Positions 1 through 7,920 of a DNA stretch of 27,935 nt are shown in pieces; position 1 is the first letter of the stretch; the number at the start of each line of letters is the position of its first letter. The translations under genes and the position numbers were made by a program. The stretch comes from CAZLYK01 sp964563495. Lineage in GTDB: Bacteria > Acidobacteriota > Blastocatellia > RBC074. The stretch lies in contig CAZLYK010000067.1 of assembly GCA_964563495.1 (NCBI GenBank), forward strand, positions 1 through 27,935, written 5' to 3'. The notes beneath the pieces were generated by a model. That model had not been told where the DNA came from. It ran no database searches and was given only the letters and a program-made list of their open reading frames with translations.

Positions 1-100
1 CAGGATTGACAGGATTTTCACAGGATTAAACAAGATCAGGGACAAGCCGGTAAAAGATCCTGTTTAATCCTGTGAAAATCCTGTCAATCCTGTCTATTTT
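1..100. repeat. Dispersed palindromic element, copy 1 (cut by window edge)
   Basis: The two arms, 1-37 and 56-92, are reverse complements with one mismatch and flank an 18-base spacer; a GTCTATTTT edge follows to base 100. The left edge (expected AAAATAGA) lies outside the window. CAGGATT boxes start at 1, 10 and 21, with a CAAGATC variant at 31. The stop codon of the PIG-L gene (107-109) lies just outside the right edge. The element could act as a transcription terminator or mRNA-end hairpin. This is the first of several copies in the window. Confidence 0.9.
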
Positions 101-106
101 CTTCGA

Positions 107-928
107 TTACTGGGGATTGAAGCCGGTCGCGCGGCGGAAGGCCTCGACATATTTGCCGTCTTTTTTTGTCGCGCGGCCTTTGAGGTAGGCCACCAGTTTC
201 TCGTAATCCCGCGGATCCCAATCGGCGCGGTATTTGTTGATCGAAGGCTCGAATTGGCTGACGTGTTTACCGGCGGCTTCGATCTTTTGCTCAATCACGT
301 CGCTGATGTCCACCCAGTAGTTGGCCTCGCCGGCGGCGTAATAGAACATCATGAGTGGGACCTTGTACGGCTTCAATCCGTCTACCAGCAGGTGTTCCGG
401 GTAGTAGAGGTGGAACTCAGCCGCGCGAATGGCGTCCGCCGTGTTGAAGGCCGCCATGCGGTGATCGGTCTTGTGCCATCGGTCGTACCACTCGCCGGGG
501 TCGATACTGAAGACGACATCAGGGTGATACCGGCGAATCAGCTTTGTCGCCTGCCCGCATAGCGCCTTCGGTTCGGCATATTCGAGTTCGCCGTCGTCGT
601 ACCCCATCCAATGGATGTTCTCTTTCGGAATGCCCAGCACTGCGCACGCGGCTTCTTCTTCCGCCTTGCGGATGCGGGCCAGGCGCTCGCTGGTCATTTC
701 CAGATCGAACGAACCTTTGTTGTCGTTGGTATAGATGACGATGACGATCTTGTTCCCGTTGCGCGCCAGCAGCGCCAGCGTACCGCCGCACCCGAACAGA
801 TCGTCATCGGGGTGGGGCGTAAAGACCATGACGGTTTTGCCCTTCCACTGCTCAATCCGATCCTGTGCGTGAGCAAGGCAGGCCATGAGCGAGATAATGG
901 ACAGGATGATTGCAATTCTTCGTTTCAT
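107..928 (-). CDS. Secreted PIG-L/LmbE-family N-deacetylase
   Basis: The 273-residue protein belongs to the PIG-L family, zinc hydrolases that remove acetyl groups from N-acetylglucosaminyl and related substrates. The family motif appears as PHPDDD at about residues 38-43: the metal-binding His39 and Asp42 and the catalytic Asp41 are present, and Asp replaces the usual Glu at the end. WHKTDH at 151-156 supplies the distal histidine. Residues 1-21 form a signal peptide with a plausible AHA-Q cleavage site, so it probably acts outside the cytoplasm. It is the last gene of a minus-strand run and starts 13 bases after the stop of a ceramidase-like gene. Both families hydrolyse N-acyl bonds, which hints at a joint role on N-acylated amino-sugars or amino-lipids. 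The substrate cannot be read from sequence. Confidence 0.85.
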   Translation of the reverse strand: MKRRIAIILSIISLMACLAHAQDRIEQWKGKTVMVFTPHPDDDLFGCGGTLALLARNGNKIVIVIYTNDNKGSFDLEMTSERLARIRKAEEEAACAVLGIPKENIHWMGYDDGELEYAEPKALCGQATKLIRRYHPDVVFSIDPGEWYDRWHKTDHRMAAFNTADAIRAAEFHLYYPEHLLVDGLKPYKVPLMMFYYAAGEANYWVDISDVIEQKIEAAGKHVSQFEPSINKYRADWDPRDYEKLVAYLKGRATKKDGKYVEAFRRATGFNPQ

Positions 929-941
929 CAGGTAACCCCCA

Positions 942-2297
942 TCAGGGTTGCTCGGGCCGATCTTTCAGCTTTCCGAGGATGCGGTAGATGTGAATCAGGC
1001 CGCGATCGACCATGCGTTCACCGGCGCCGACTTCGACACGCGTGACCAGCGTATTCGCACCATACCCACCCGAAACGGCGGCGCTCATGGTCGGGAAGTA
1101 ACCATAATAGCCATTCGTGTAACCGCAGAGAAAGGTCGCAGCAAGCGGCGAATGTTGTTTGAGTAAGAGCTGTAACCCGACGAACGGCTCACCCGGCAAT
1201 CCAACCAGGGCGATCTGTTTGTTGATCACCAGGGTGGTAACGGGGGCCAAGATTTCCGGCGTTATGTAACGCTGGTAGCGCTTTGCCAGGCGCTCGCCAA
1301 AGGCGACGACCAGCATTGATCTGAGTTTGTCCAGATCCCAGCGATTCCGAAATCGCAGCTCTTCACTGATCAAAGCGACTTCCGGGTTTGCCGGCTGGTC
1401 GGTGCTGATGCCCTGCGCCACGCGTACGACTTCACGACCGAGCTGTTGACCAAGATTTTGCATCTCCTCGTCGGCGTTCTCGGCCAGTGGGGTTTTATCG
1501 ACGACTGGATTGATGTCGCCTGGCGCCCCCTGAAGAAAAAAACAGATCGGTGATTTGTTGGCTCCATCGCTCAAACGCGTCTCGACCAGCCGCGCCATCG
1601 CCCCCGGAAAGTCCGCCGAATAGCGCAGGTTGTCGGGGCCAAAAACTACCGGATGGCAGGCGTAATTGACCAACACGGCCAGCGGATTACCCCGCGCGTC
1701 ATCCACGCGGATCACCCCGACTGTCGGATCAACCATGCCGGTCTGTTGGGCTGTACTGTTGCGCCAGAGCATCTTGACGCTCCCGTCCGACTGGACGACC
1801 CGGCGATTATGTCCAATCACGGACTGACCGAAGCCAACGCCAATCCGGGCCGGGACAAGCGCCGCGCGTGCTTCGCCAATAGCTGCGACAATCCGCTCGA
1901 TCGCCCGCTGCTCCCATTCCGGAGGTTGATCGTCGTAATCATCCTCGATCACCGGGCCGGAGTGGGTATGTGAAGCCATGAACATGACGTCGCTCACGTG
2001 CAGGTCGCGCCTGACACGTTCGCGCACCCGGGCGATCTGCGGAGGACCAAAACTGCGCCCCAGATCGAGCGCGATCACTGCTACGGTCTGCCGCCCGTCT
2101 GTTAAGACCAGCACCCGCGCATAGAGCGGGTCGAGCGTCCCGGTCGCCGGGCCGGAGCGGTTCGAATAACCCCAAAGCTCGACACCGGGTGGAGGGGTTA
2201 TCTCAGCGCGCGCGACGCCCGCGCGGAATGCGGCTTGCGCCTGTGCGGTCAACCCCATCAAACCGGAGAGAATGATCAATAAAATGGTTCGACGCAT
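942..2297 (-). CDS. Neutral/alkaline ceramidase-like secreted protein, copy 1
   Basis: From the chosen start this is 451 residues and matches the N-terminal catalytic domain of neutral ceramidase (Pfam PF04734 type). The ATG at 2297 follows a GGAG six bases upstream and opens a clean signal peptide; in-frame GTG and ATG codons at 2315 and 2312 are less well placed. Putative zinc ligands are visible: SHTHSGP (His110, His112), NYACHPVV (His215), LPGEPF (Glu) and a Tyr-rich GYTNGYYGY segment. The strand that carries the nucleophilic serine in true ceramidases (GDVSPN) reads GDINP here, so Asn263 stands in its place. The protein is therefore probably a metal hydrolase of related fold with a different substrate or mechanism. 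The separate C-terminal domain of Pseudomonas ceramidase is absent. It lies between a paralogue and a PIG-L deacetylase in one operon. Confidence 0.8.
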   Translation of the reverse strand: MRRTILLIILSGLMGLTAQAQAAFRAGVARAEITPPPGVELWGYSNRSGPATGTLDPLYARVLVLTDGRQTVAVIALDLGRSFGPPQIARVRERVRRDLHVSDVMFMASHTHSGPVIEDDYDDQPPEWEQRAIERIVAAIGEARAALVPARIGVGFGQSVIGHNRRVVQSDGSVKMLWRNSTAQQTGMVDPTVGVIRVDDARGNPLAVLVNYACHPVVFGPDNLRYSADFPGAMARLVETRLSDGANKSPICFFLQGAPGDINPVVDKTPLAENADEEMQNLGQQLGREVVRVAQGISTDQPANPEVALISEELRFRNRWDLDKLRSMLVVAFGERLAKRYQRYITPEILAPVTTLVINKQIALVGLPGEPFVGLQLLLKQHSPLAATFLCGYTNGYYGYFPTMSAAVSGGYGANTLVTRVEVGAGERMVDRGLIHIYRILGKLKDRPEQP

Positions 2298-2335
2298 CTC
2301 GATCTCCGTCATCACCAGCCGGACCTTTTGCCCGG

Positions 2336-3613
2336 TTAAAAGCGCGGAATCGAATTCAATTTACCGGCAAGCGTGAACAGGTTGACGAGGGCGCGGTCGA
2401 CCATCGCTTCTCCTGCGCCGACCTCTATCCGCGTATTGTATCCCGCGCCGTAACCGCCCTCGCTCGCGGCGCGAATGGTCGGGAGATAACCGATCCATTC
2501 TCCACCGGCGCTGTAGGTGTAACCGAAAAGGAAGGTGTAGGGAATTTCAGATTTATCCCGCAACCCGATCTGCAAATCGACAAACGGCTCGCCGGGAATC
2601 GCGGCTATGGCAATCTGATTGTCGATGAGCAGAGTGGTCAACCCGGCGCGGACGGCCTTCTGCGGGTCCCAGCGATCGCGGAATGTCACGACCTCGGCGG
2701 CGGCAAGCAGCCTCGAGCCGGCGTTCGATTGCGGCTTCAATTTACGCACGACCTTGAGCGCTTCTTCGGCCAGCGCGTTGCCCATCTTCTCTGCTTCACC
2801 GTATCCGTTTTGCGTAACCGGTTGTTTGTCTAAATACGGATTGATGTCGCCTGCTCCACCCTGGGTAAAAAGGCAGATCGCGCCATCCAGCTCACGCTCC
2901 ATCCGTCGCGCCAGGTAGCCCGGATAATCTGCCGAGATCATCCGGTTGTCCGGTCCCAGGACAACGGCGTGGCAAGCGTAGTTGACAATCACCGCCCGCG
3001 GCTTACCTGTCTGGTCATCCACACGGATCACGCCGATAGTCGGATCAATCGGCGAGGTGGGCTGCCTACCCTGATTGCGCCAGAACATCGTGACTTTGCC
3101 GCCGGCTTCGACTTTGCGGCGGTTGTGGCCGAGATAGATTTCGCCGAACCCCGCGCCGATTCGCGCCGGAAACATCTGTTTCGACGCGGACTCGATCGTC
3201 CCCAGGATCTTGTCTTCGGTCTCGGCAAACCATGAACGATCCGGTCTCGGCCAGCTCTTGTCTTCCCAGGTTATCGGGCCCGAATGGTTATGCGTGACGG
3301 CGATCAGGATGTGATCGGCCAGTTTGCGCTCGCGCGCCTGCGCCAGGATCCGTTCGGAGGGAAACGATCGCAGGTCACAACTGATGATTGCAACCGTCAG
3401 ATCTCCCGATTTCAAGACCAGGGCTGTCGCATAGAGCGGATCGTGAACACCGGTTGACGGACCCTGGCGGGCGCTGTAACCCCCCATCGGATATCCGACC
3501 GGCGGTGTAATCTCCACACGCGCCACCCCTGCGAACAGTTCCCCGCCTGACGCTTCAACGACTACCGAACACAGCATCAGCGCCACCATCGCAAAACATC
3601 TCTTGATGCTCAC
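2336..3613 (-). CDS. Neutral/alkaline ceramidase-like secreted protein, copy 2
   Basis: This 425-residue paralogue of the downstream gene has the same domain and motif order. It starts at a GTG (3613) preceded by AGGAG eight bases upstream. Residues 1-22 form a signal peptide. Key motifs are TPPVGYPMGGYSAR near 36-49, THNHSGP (His108, His110), NYACHAVV (His215) and IPGEPF. The usual serine position again reads GDINP (Asn258). Both copies share this substitution, so it is a feature of this subfamily rather than a random mutation. The stop lies 38 bases before the next gene's start. The tandem arrangement indicates duplication followed by divergence. Ceramidase activity should not be assumed; an exported N-acyl amidase or other metal hydrolase is the safer statement. 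Confidence 0.8.
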   Translation of the reverse strand: MSIKRCFAMVALMLCSVVVEASGGELFAGVARVEITPPVGYPMGGYSARQGPSTGVHDPLYATALVLKSGDLTVAIISCDLRSFPSERILAQARERKLADHILIAVTHNHSGPITWEDKSWPRPDRSWFAETEDKILGTIESASKQMFPARIGAGFGEIYLGHNRRKVEAGGKVTMFWRNQGRQPTSPIDPTIGVIRVDDQTGKPRAVIVNYACHAVVLGPDNRMISADYPGYLARRMERELDGAICLFTQGGAGDINPYLDKQPVTQNGYGEAEKMGNALAEEALKVVRKLKPQSNAGSRLLAAAEVVTFRDRWDPQKAVRAGLTTLLIDNQIAIAAIPGEPFVDLQIGLRDKSEIPYTFLFGYTYSAGGEWIGYLPTIRAASEGGYGAGYNTRIEVGAGEAMVDRALVNLFTLAGKLNSIPRF

Positions 3614-3667
3614 GGTTTCGGCTCCTGGTTGTCTGAAACGGAAACTTCTGGCGGCGGCGATAAACGA

Positions 3668-4063
3668 TCAGCGTCCGTACAGCCGCAATTTCGGCCTTTG
3701 TGATCCGTAGTTGGCTTTTTCATACCAGAATTCGACGCTCTCGATGACGCGGTCTCTTCCCCTGAGGTTGATAATGCGCGTTCTACCGCCGGCGGGAATC
3801 CTGTCGCGAACCTCAACTTCTTCGTCTCCGCCATTGCCGTAATGAACAACCACGCGGTTGAACTTGATCGCGGCTCGCTCTACTCTGATCTGAAGGGTTC
3901 GGAACCTGCCATCATTTCGGCCAACCCTGATCCTGTCGTGGTCGGCATTGCCATCCACATTCGCCTCACCCAGGTATGTCCAACCGAACCTCTGGGCATA
4001 GAGCGGCTGGCTGAAGCCGAGCATTAAAAGAATAGTCACGGCTACTCGAAGGATTTTTCGCAT
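3668..4063 (-). CDS. Small secreted protein, possibly DUF2541-like
   Basis: The 131-residue protein starts at the ATG at 4063, with GGAGG about nine bases upstream; this is preferred over an in-frame start seven codons earlier. Residues 1-23 form a signal peptide ending LYA-Q. The mature part is a beta-rich domain of about 105 residues with many Arg and Asp, including RVVVHYGNGG, IPAGGRTR, LRGRDRV and VEFWYEK, and ends KLRLYGR. I recognise the style of a widespread small periplasmic family, perhaps DUF2541, but cannot give a function. It is the first gene of the run leading to the two ceramidase-like genes, 54 bases upstream of the first, and may share their promoter. Confidence 0.7.
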   Translation of the reverse strand: MRKILRVAVTILLMLGFSQPLYAQRFGWTYLGEANVDGNADHDRIRVGRNDGRFRTLQIRVERAAIKFNRVVVHYGNGGDEEVEVRDRIPAGGRTRIINLRGRDRVIESVEFWYEKANYGSQRPKLRLYGR

Positions 4064-4131
4064 GGAGATTATCCTCCTAACCACATACTGTTAATTAATC
4101 GGGTCTTTAATAAGAGTTGCAAAACAGGCGG

Positions 4132-4160
4132 AGAATAACCGATTGAGGCCAAATTGTCAT
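4132..4160 (-). promoter_or_regulatory. Candidate sigma-70 promoter for the ceramidase-like operon
   Basis: Reading the minus strand, ATGACA (4155-4160) is followed after 17 bases by TATTCT (4132-4137). These match the -35 and -10 consensus at five and four of six positions. The predicted start lies about 60 bases before the small secreted protein. Moderate evidence only. Confidence 0.4.
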
Positions 4161-4219
4161 CAATCCACGCAGCGGATTGAAAAGGGGTATTCGGGTTGGG
4201 GCGGACGACCTTGCGCCCG

Positions 4220-4567
4220 CTACTGCGAATGAATCAACCTTCTAACACGGTCATTGAAAAGGACATCGATCTTGCGCGGCTCGATGACCGCGACGACTTC
4301 ACCCTGGCCGAAGGTCGGATGCATGATCGACTGGCCCTTTCGATAGGTGCGCGTCCAGTCGTAAGGCTGGCTGTTCAGGGTTGAAGAGCCTGCATTCCTG
4401 GTGACAGTCCCTTTCTTATACGTACTCCGCGTGCCGCATTGCGGGCAGCTGACACGGGAGATATTTCCTTTCTTGGTGATCAGCGCGACCAGATGTCCAC
4501 GCTCCTCACCGCACACCAGACACATCTTCTCCACCCGGTCACCGACTGCATATTGCTGCTTTTCCAT
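4220..4567 (-). CDS. Zinc-ribbon plus Tudor-like small protein
   Basis: The 115-residue protein starts at the ATG at 4567, which has CAGGAG seven bases upstream; the in-frame ATG at 4582 lacks this. Two CxxC pairs (Cys16/Cys19, as CLVC, and Cys41/Cys44, as CPQC) form a zinc ribbon. The C-terminal half, from about residue 75, reads YRKGQSIMHPTFGQGEVV followed by DVLFNDRVRRL. This resembles the small Tudor-like domain at the C-terminus of UvrD/PcrA helicases and in CarD-type RNA-polymerase-binding proteins. A nucleic-acid or RNA-polymerase contact is plausible, but no enzymatic motif is present. It is a soluble protein, alone in its transcription unit as far as can be seen, and lies downstream of the RRM gene and its terminator. 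Confidence 0.65.
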   Translation of the reverse strand: MEKQQYAVGDRVEKMCLVCGEERGHLVALITKKGNISRVSCPQCGTRSTYKKGTVTRNAGSSTLNSQPYDWTRTYRKGQSIMHPTFGQGEVVAVIEPRKIDVLFNDRVRRLIHSQ

Positions 4568-4592
4568 ATACACTCCTGGCATTATCAGTAAT

Positions 4593-4632
4593 AAAACGCC
4601 CCAGGCAAATGATCTCTTGCCTGGGGCGTTTT
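4593..4632 (-). terminator. Strong intrinsic terminator after the RRM gene (bidirectional)
   Basis: AAAACGCCCCAGGCAA (4593-4608) and TTGCCTGGGGCGTTTT (4617-4632) form a perfect 16-bp stem with an 8-base loop. On the minus strand the stem ends in a T run, so it terminates the RNA-binding-protein transcript ending at 4665. The A/T symmetry would let it work in both directions. Confidence 0.9.
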
Positions 4633-4664
4633 GTAAAATAGCCTCGGGCTATGCGGATTAGTGA

Positions 4665-4994
4665 TTAGTAACGGGATGAACGTCCGCCGCCGAAACCGCT
4701 GCGTCCACCGCCATTTCGACTACCGCCGAAACCGCCACCGCGATTTTCGCGAGGCTTGGCTTCATTGACCGTCAGGCTCCGTCCGTTGACTTCTCTGCCG
4801 TTGAATTCGGCAATCGCGGCATTTCCCTCCTCGGTGGTCGACATTTCAACAAAACCGAATCCGCGCGAGCGACCGGTGTCGCGATCTTCGACAATCGTAG
4901 CTGATTCAACAGTACCGACCTGGCCGAAAAGCTGACCCAAATCTTCGCTCGAAGTTTGGAAGGCAAGATTACCGACATAAAGTTTCATAGACAC
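4665..4994 (-). CDS. Glycine-rich RRM RNA-binding protein
   Basis: The 109-residue protein is a single RNA-recognition motif with a Gly/Arg/Ser-rich tail, like the cold-inducible Rbp proteins of cyanobacteria and other bacteria. RNP2 (LYVGNL, residues 5-10) and RNP1 (RGFGFVEM, 44-51) are intact with their aromatic RNA-contacting residues. The tail from about residue 83 is rich in GGFGG and GGGR runs, typical of RNA chaperones. The start is either the GTG at 4994 or the ATG at 4988; a weak AGG lies 10 bases before the GTG. A long upstream region with a stable hairpin and a strong terminator downstream suggest a highly expressed, monocistronic and possibly cold-regulated gene. Confidence 0.9.
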   Translation of the reverse strand: MSMKLYVGNLAFQTSSEDLGQLFGQVGTVESATIVEDRDTGRSRGFGFVEMSTTEEGNAAIAEFNGREVNGRSLTVNEAKPRENRGGGFGGSRNGGGRSGFGGGRSSRY

Positions 4995-5247
<253 letters not shown>

Positions 5248-6573
5248 TCAGAACAAGGTGTGGTAAAGGTCGATCACGTCGTAATCGTGATTAACAACCG
5301 GGAGGATGCGCCATTTGTCAAAACTGGTGCAGGGATGCGAGATTCCGCAGCAGACCAACTCACCGACGTCGAGCCTGTCGGGACCGGAAAAATCCAGATA
5401 TGCGTGTTGATCGTTGAGCTTGGTTATCTGAGCGGTCTTCAATTCCCTTCTTTCGGAAATCGGCCGTCCTTCGGCCAGCGCAAAAAGCGGCATGGGTAAT
5501 TCCAAGTCGTACGAGCAATCGCGTTTGCCGAAGTTGAGGATGGCACGGTCCGGCTGTGGAACCGACTGCACGCAGCTCCATAGTTCAAATGCGGGGATGA
5601 ATCGCGGAAGATCCGGTAGGTTGCCGGAGCGTGAGATCCAGGCTTCCTGTTTTTGCTGATAATGAAAATGATCGTGAGTGGCATAGCAACCGCTGCGGAC
5701 AACGAAGCGAAACTGGTCGCCGGCAGCCTGCGCGAGCAGCAGTATCCGGTCCAGGAAAGCGCTGCCGCCGGCGCTGAGCAGAGGGAGATCATCTCCCGGC
5801 AACTCCCCGCGTAGCCGTTCGGCCAGGAAGCGCAGCCCGTCCAGAAATTGATCGACGATCCTCGCCTCGCCGTCAGCTCCTTCCGGTGAAGAGGCGAGCC
5901 CCTCGAATGCCTCGACACCGCGGACGCGGATACGCCCGGCATGCCGTGCAGCTTCTGCATATACACCCAGCCCCTGCTCCAGTGACCGGACCCCCGTGCG
6001 CCAGCCGTCGCGCCCCCATTCGATCAAAACATTGATCGGGCGCCGCGCGCCATACCGGTCCAGCCCGGCGGCGAGTTGCTTGACGCCTTCGATGCTGTCG
6101 GCCAGACAGTATAGTTCCGGCTGCGACTGATGATTGAGCATCGCGGCGAGCGCCCGCATGTTCGCCGCGCCGGCAACTTGATTGGCGATCAGAATCCGGG
6201 TTATGCCGAACCGCAGACAGACCGCGGCCTGCGCCGGATTGGCGACTGTTATCGCCCACGCTCCGTGCGCTATCTGGCGGGCAAAAATCTGCGGGCACAT
6301 GGTCGTCTTGCCGTGCGGAGCAAGCAACAGGCGGTTTCGCTCGCACCATTCAGCCATCGTCTGGAGATTATCTTCGAGGACGGCCTCCTTGAGCGTAAGC
6401 AGGGGGAATGGCAGATCTCCTTTGATCAGGTTCCAGCCCTCAGCTTTGACTTGCGACGATGAAACCCTTGCACCGAAGGGCAACCCCTTGGCGCTTTGAT
6501 CGACCGGTTGGTCGCTGAGTTTTTGCAAGCTCAACCAATCGACCGGACAAATATCGGCTTGTCTGTTTTTCAT
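5248..6573 (-). CDS. D-threonine aldolase / D-serine dehydratase-like PLP enzyme
   Basis: The 441-residue protein is a fold-type III PLP enzyme of the D-threonine aldolase / eukaryotic-type D-serine dehydratase group, often called amino acid deaminase/aldolase. The PLP lysine is in APHGKTTMCP (Lys89). The TIM-barrel segment ITVANPAQAAVCLRFG follows, and the C-terminal beta domain carries the HPC motif (His413, Cys415) that binds the catalytic zinc in D-serine dehydratase. The ATG at 6573 has AGAGAGG five bases upstream, preferred over an in-frame start 11 codons earlier. It is divergent from the MocA-type oxidoreductase and separated from it by a palindromic element. The presence of the zinc pair argues for a dehydratase or aldolase rather than an alanine racemase; the exact substrate is open. 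Confidence 0.8.
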   Translation of the reverse strand: MKNRQADICPVDWLSLQKLSDQPVDQSAKGLPFGARVSSSQVKAEGWNLIKGDLPFPLLTLKEAVLEDNLQTMAEWCERNRLLLAPHGKTTMCPQIFARQIAHGAWAITVANPAQAAVCLRFGITRILIANQVAGAANMRALAAMLNHQSQPELYCLADSIEGVKQLAAGLDRYGARRPINVLIEWGRDGWRTGVRSLEQGLGVYAEAARHAGRIRVRGVEAFEGLASSPEGADGEARIVDQFLDGLRFLAERLRGELPGDDLPLLSAGGSAFLDRILLLAQAAGDQFRFVVRSGCYATHDHFHYQQKQEAWISRSGNLPDLPRFIPAFELWSCVQSVPQPDRAILNFGKRDCSYDLELPMPLFALAEGRPISERRELKTAQITKLNDQHAYLDFSGPDRLDVGELVCCGISHPCTSFDKWRILPVVNHDYDVIDLYHTLF

Positions 6574-6610
6574 CTCAACCTCTCTTGGTTCAGCTTCAGA
6601 AGCCAATCTG

Positions 6611-6697
6611 AAATAGACAGGATTGACAGGATTATTGCAGGATTGAACAAGAGATCCTGTTCAATCCTGCAATAATCCTGTCAATCCTGTCTATTCT
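6611..6697. repeat. Dispersed palindromic element, copy 2
   Basis: The AAATAGACAGG edge begins at 6611 and the CCTGTCTATT edge ends at 6695. CAGGATT boxes start at 6618, 6627 and 6638, with a variant at 6648. The arms are almost perfectly complementary and meet in an eight-base loop. It lies between divergent gene starts, so it cannot simply be a terminator for both neighbours. Confidence 0.9.
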
Positions 6698-6709
6698 TTT
6701 TTAAACGGC

Positions 6710-6738
6710 TTGAGTTATACCAGATTCAGGTTTACAAA
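6710..6738 (+). promoter_or_regulatory. Candidate sigma-70 promoter for the Gfo/Idh/MocA gene
   Basis: TTGAGT (6710-6715) is followed after 17 bases by TACAAA (6733-6738), each four of six consensus positions. The predicted RNA start is near 6745, which argues that the first in-frame ATG at 6745 is not the translation start. Confidence 0.35.
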
Positions 6739-6801
6739 TTTGCCATGAATCCGGCGGGAATAGACAGGGGTCAACAAAATTTCGAGGGATCAAACTGGAC
6801 C

Positions 6802-7833
6802 ATGAATAACCAAGACAAACCGCGAATCCGGTTTTCAGTCATCGGGCTGAACCACGGTCACATCAACGGTCAAACCCGCGCCGTGCTGCGCGGGGGAGGT
6901 GAATTGGTCTCCTTCTACGCCAAAGAACCCGATCTGGCGGCCGCCTTCGCCAGGGAGTTTCCGCAGGCGAAACTCGCCCGTAGCGAAAAGGAGGTCCTCG
7001 AAGACGGCTCGACCCAAATGATCGTCAGCGCCTCGATCCCGAACGAAAGGGCTCCGCTCGGGATCGAGGTCATGCGTTACGGCAAGGATTTTATGGTCGA
7101 CAAACCGGGCATCACCTCGCTCGAACAGCTCGCCGAAGTCCGCCGCGTCCAGGAACAAACCCATCGCATCTACTCGATCATGTACAGCGAGCGATTCGAG
7201 AACCGGGCGACAGTCAAAGCCGGAGAGTTGGTCAAGGCCGGCGCAATCGGCAAAGTCATCCAGACGATAGGCCTCGGGCCGCATCGCCTCAATCCAAAAC
7301 AGCGGCCGGCATGGTTCTTCGATCGCCAGCGCTATGGCGGCATCATCTGCGACATTGCCTCGCACCAATTCGACCAGTTTCTTTTTTTTACAGGCTCGAC
7401 GCGAGCCGAGGTGGTCGCTTCGCAGGTCGGTAATCTACACCACCCGCAATCTCCCGGCTTGGAGGATTTCGGAGACGTCATGGTTCGCGGGGATCAGGGA
7501 ACCGGGTACATTCGCGTCGACTGGTTCACTCCGGATGGCCTGCCGACCTGGGGCGATACGCGATTGACGATTCTCGGCGCCGAGGGTTACATCGAAATTC
7601 GCAAGAACGTGGACATCGGCGGTAAGGCCGGCGCCAATCATCTATTTCTGGTCGATCAAAAAGGAGTGCGGCGGGTTGATTGCGACAATGTTCCATTGCT
7701 CTACGGAGAACGATTGGTCAGCGATGTGATCGATCGCACTGAAACCGCCATGTCACAAGCCCATTGTTTCCTCGCAACCGAGATCGCGCTCAAGGCCCAG
7801 AAACAGGCGCAGAACATTACGCTAAAGAAATAG
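6802..7833 (+). CDS. Gfo/Idh/MocA-family NAD(P)-dependent oxidoreductase
   Basis: The 343-residue protein has an N-terminal Rossmann fold (VIGLNHGHI near residue 11) and the family's lysine motif as DKPG, where EKP is usual. A catalytic-region histidine sits in DIASHQFDQF. Members oxidise or reduce sugars, inositols and related polyols; the specific substrate is unknown. The ATG at 6802 is chosen because a GAGG lies about 13 bases upstream, the alternative ATG at 6745 falls at the predicted transcription start, and the intervening codons do not look like family sequence. There is no signal peptide from this start. Its TAG stop codon is part of the AAATAGAC edge of a palindromic element, so the repeat supplies the gene's end. 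Confidence 0.85.
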   Translation: MNNQDKPRIRFSVIGLNHGHINGQTRAVLRGGGELVSFYAKEPDLAAAFAREFPQAKLARSEKEVLEDGSTQMIVSASIPNERAPLGIEVMRYGKDFMVDKPGITSLEQLAEVRRVQEQTHRIYSIMYSERFENRATVKAGELVKAGAIGKVIQTIGLGPHRLNPKQRPAWFFDRQRYGGIICDIASHQFDQFLFFTGSTRAEVVASQVGNLHHPQSPGLEDFGDVMVRGDQGTGYIRVDWFTPDGLPTWGDTRLTILGAEGYIEIRKNVDIGGKAGANHLFLVDQKGVRRVDCDNVPLLYGERLVSDVIDRTETAMSQAHCFLATEIALKAQKQAQNITLKK

Positions 7834-7920
7834 ACAGGATTAACAGGATTTGTGCAGGATTAAACAAGACGAAGGCATCTTGTTTAATCCTGCAGAAATC
7901 CTGTTAATTCTGTCTATTTT
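7828..7920. repeat. Dispersed palindromic element, copy 3, shared by two convergent gene ends
   Basis: The arms are AAATAGACAGGATTAACAGG onward and its near-complement, ending GTCTATTTT; about three mismatches are visible. Boxes start at 7835, 7844, 7855 and 7865 (spacings 9, 11, 10). The left edge contains the stop codon of the oxidoreductase and the right edge overlaps the stop codon of the convergent LIC_10091-like gene. A bidirectional terminator role is plausible here. Confidence 0.9.

Noticed and set aside
1..100. CRISPR-like array of CAGGATT boxes
   Set aside because: The boxes are 7 bp at 10-bp spacing within a palindrome, with no unique spacers and no cas genes.
4160..4180. Hairpin TCAATCC/GGATTGA as terminator of the zinc-ribbon gene
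   Set aside because: The stem is only 7 bp and lacks a T run on the minus strand, and it overlaps a candidate promoter.
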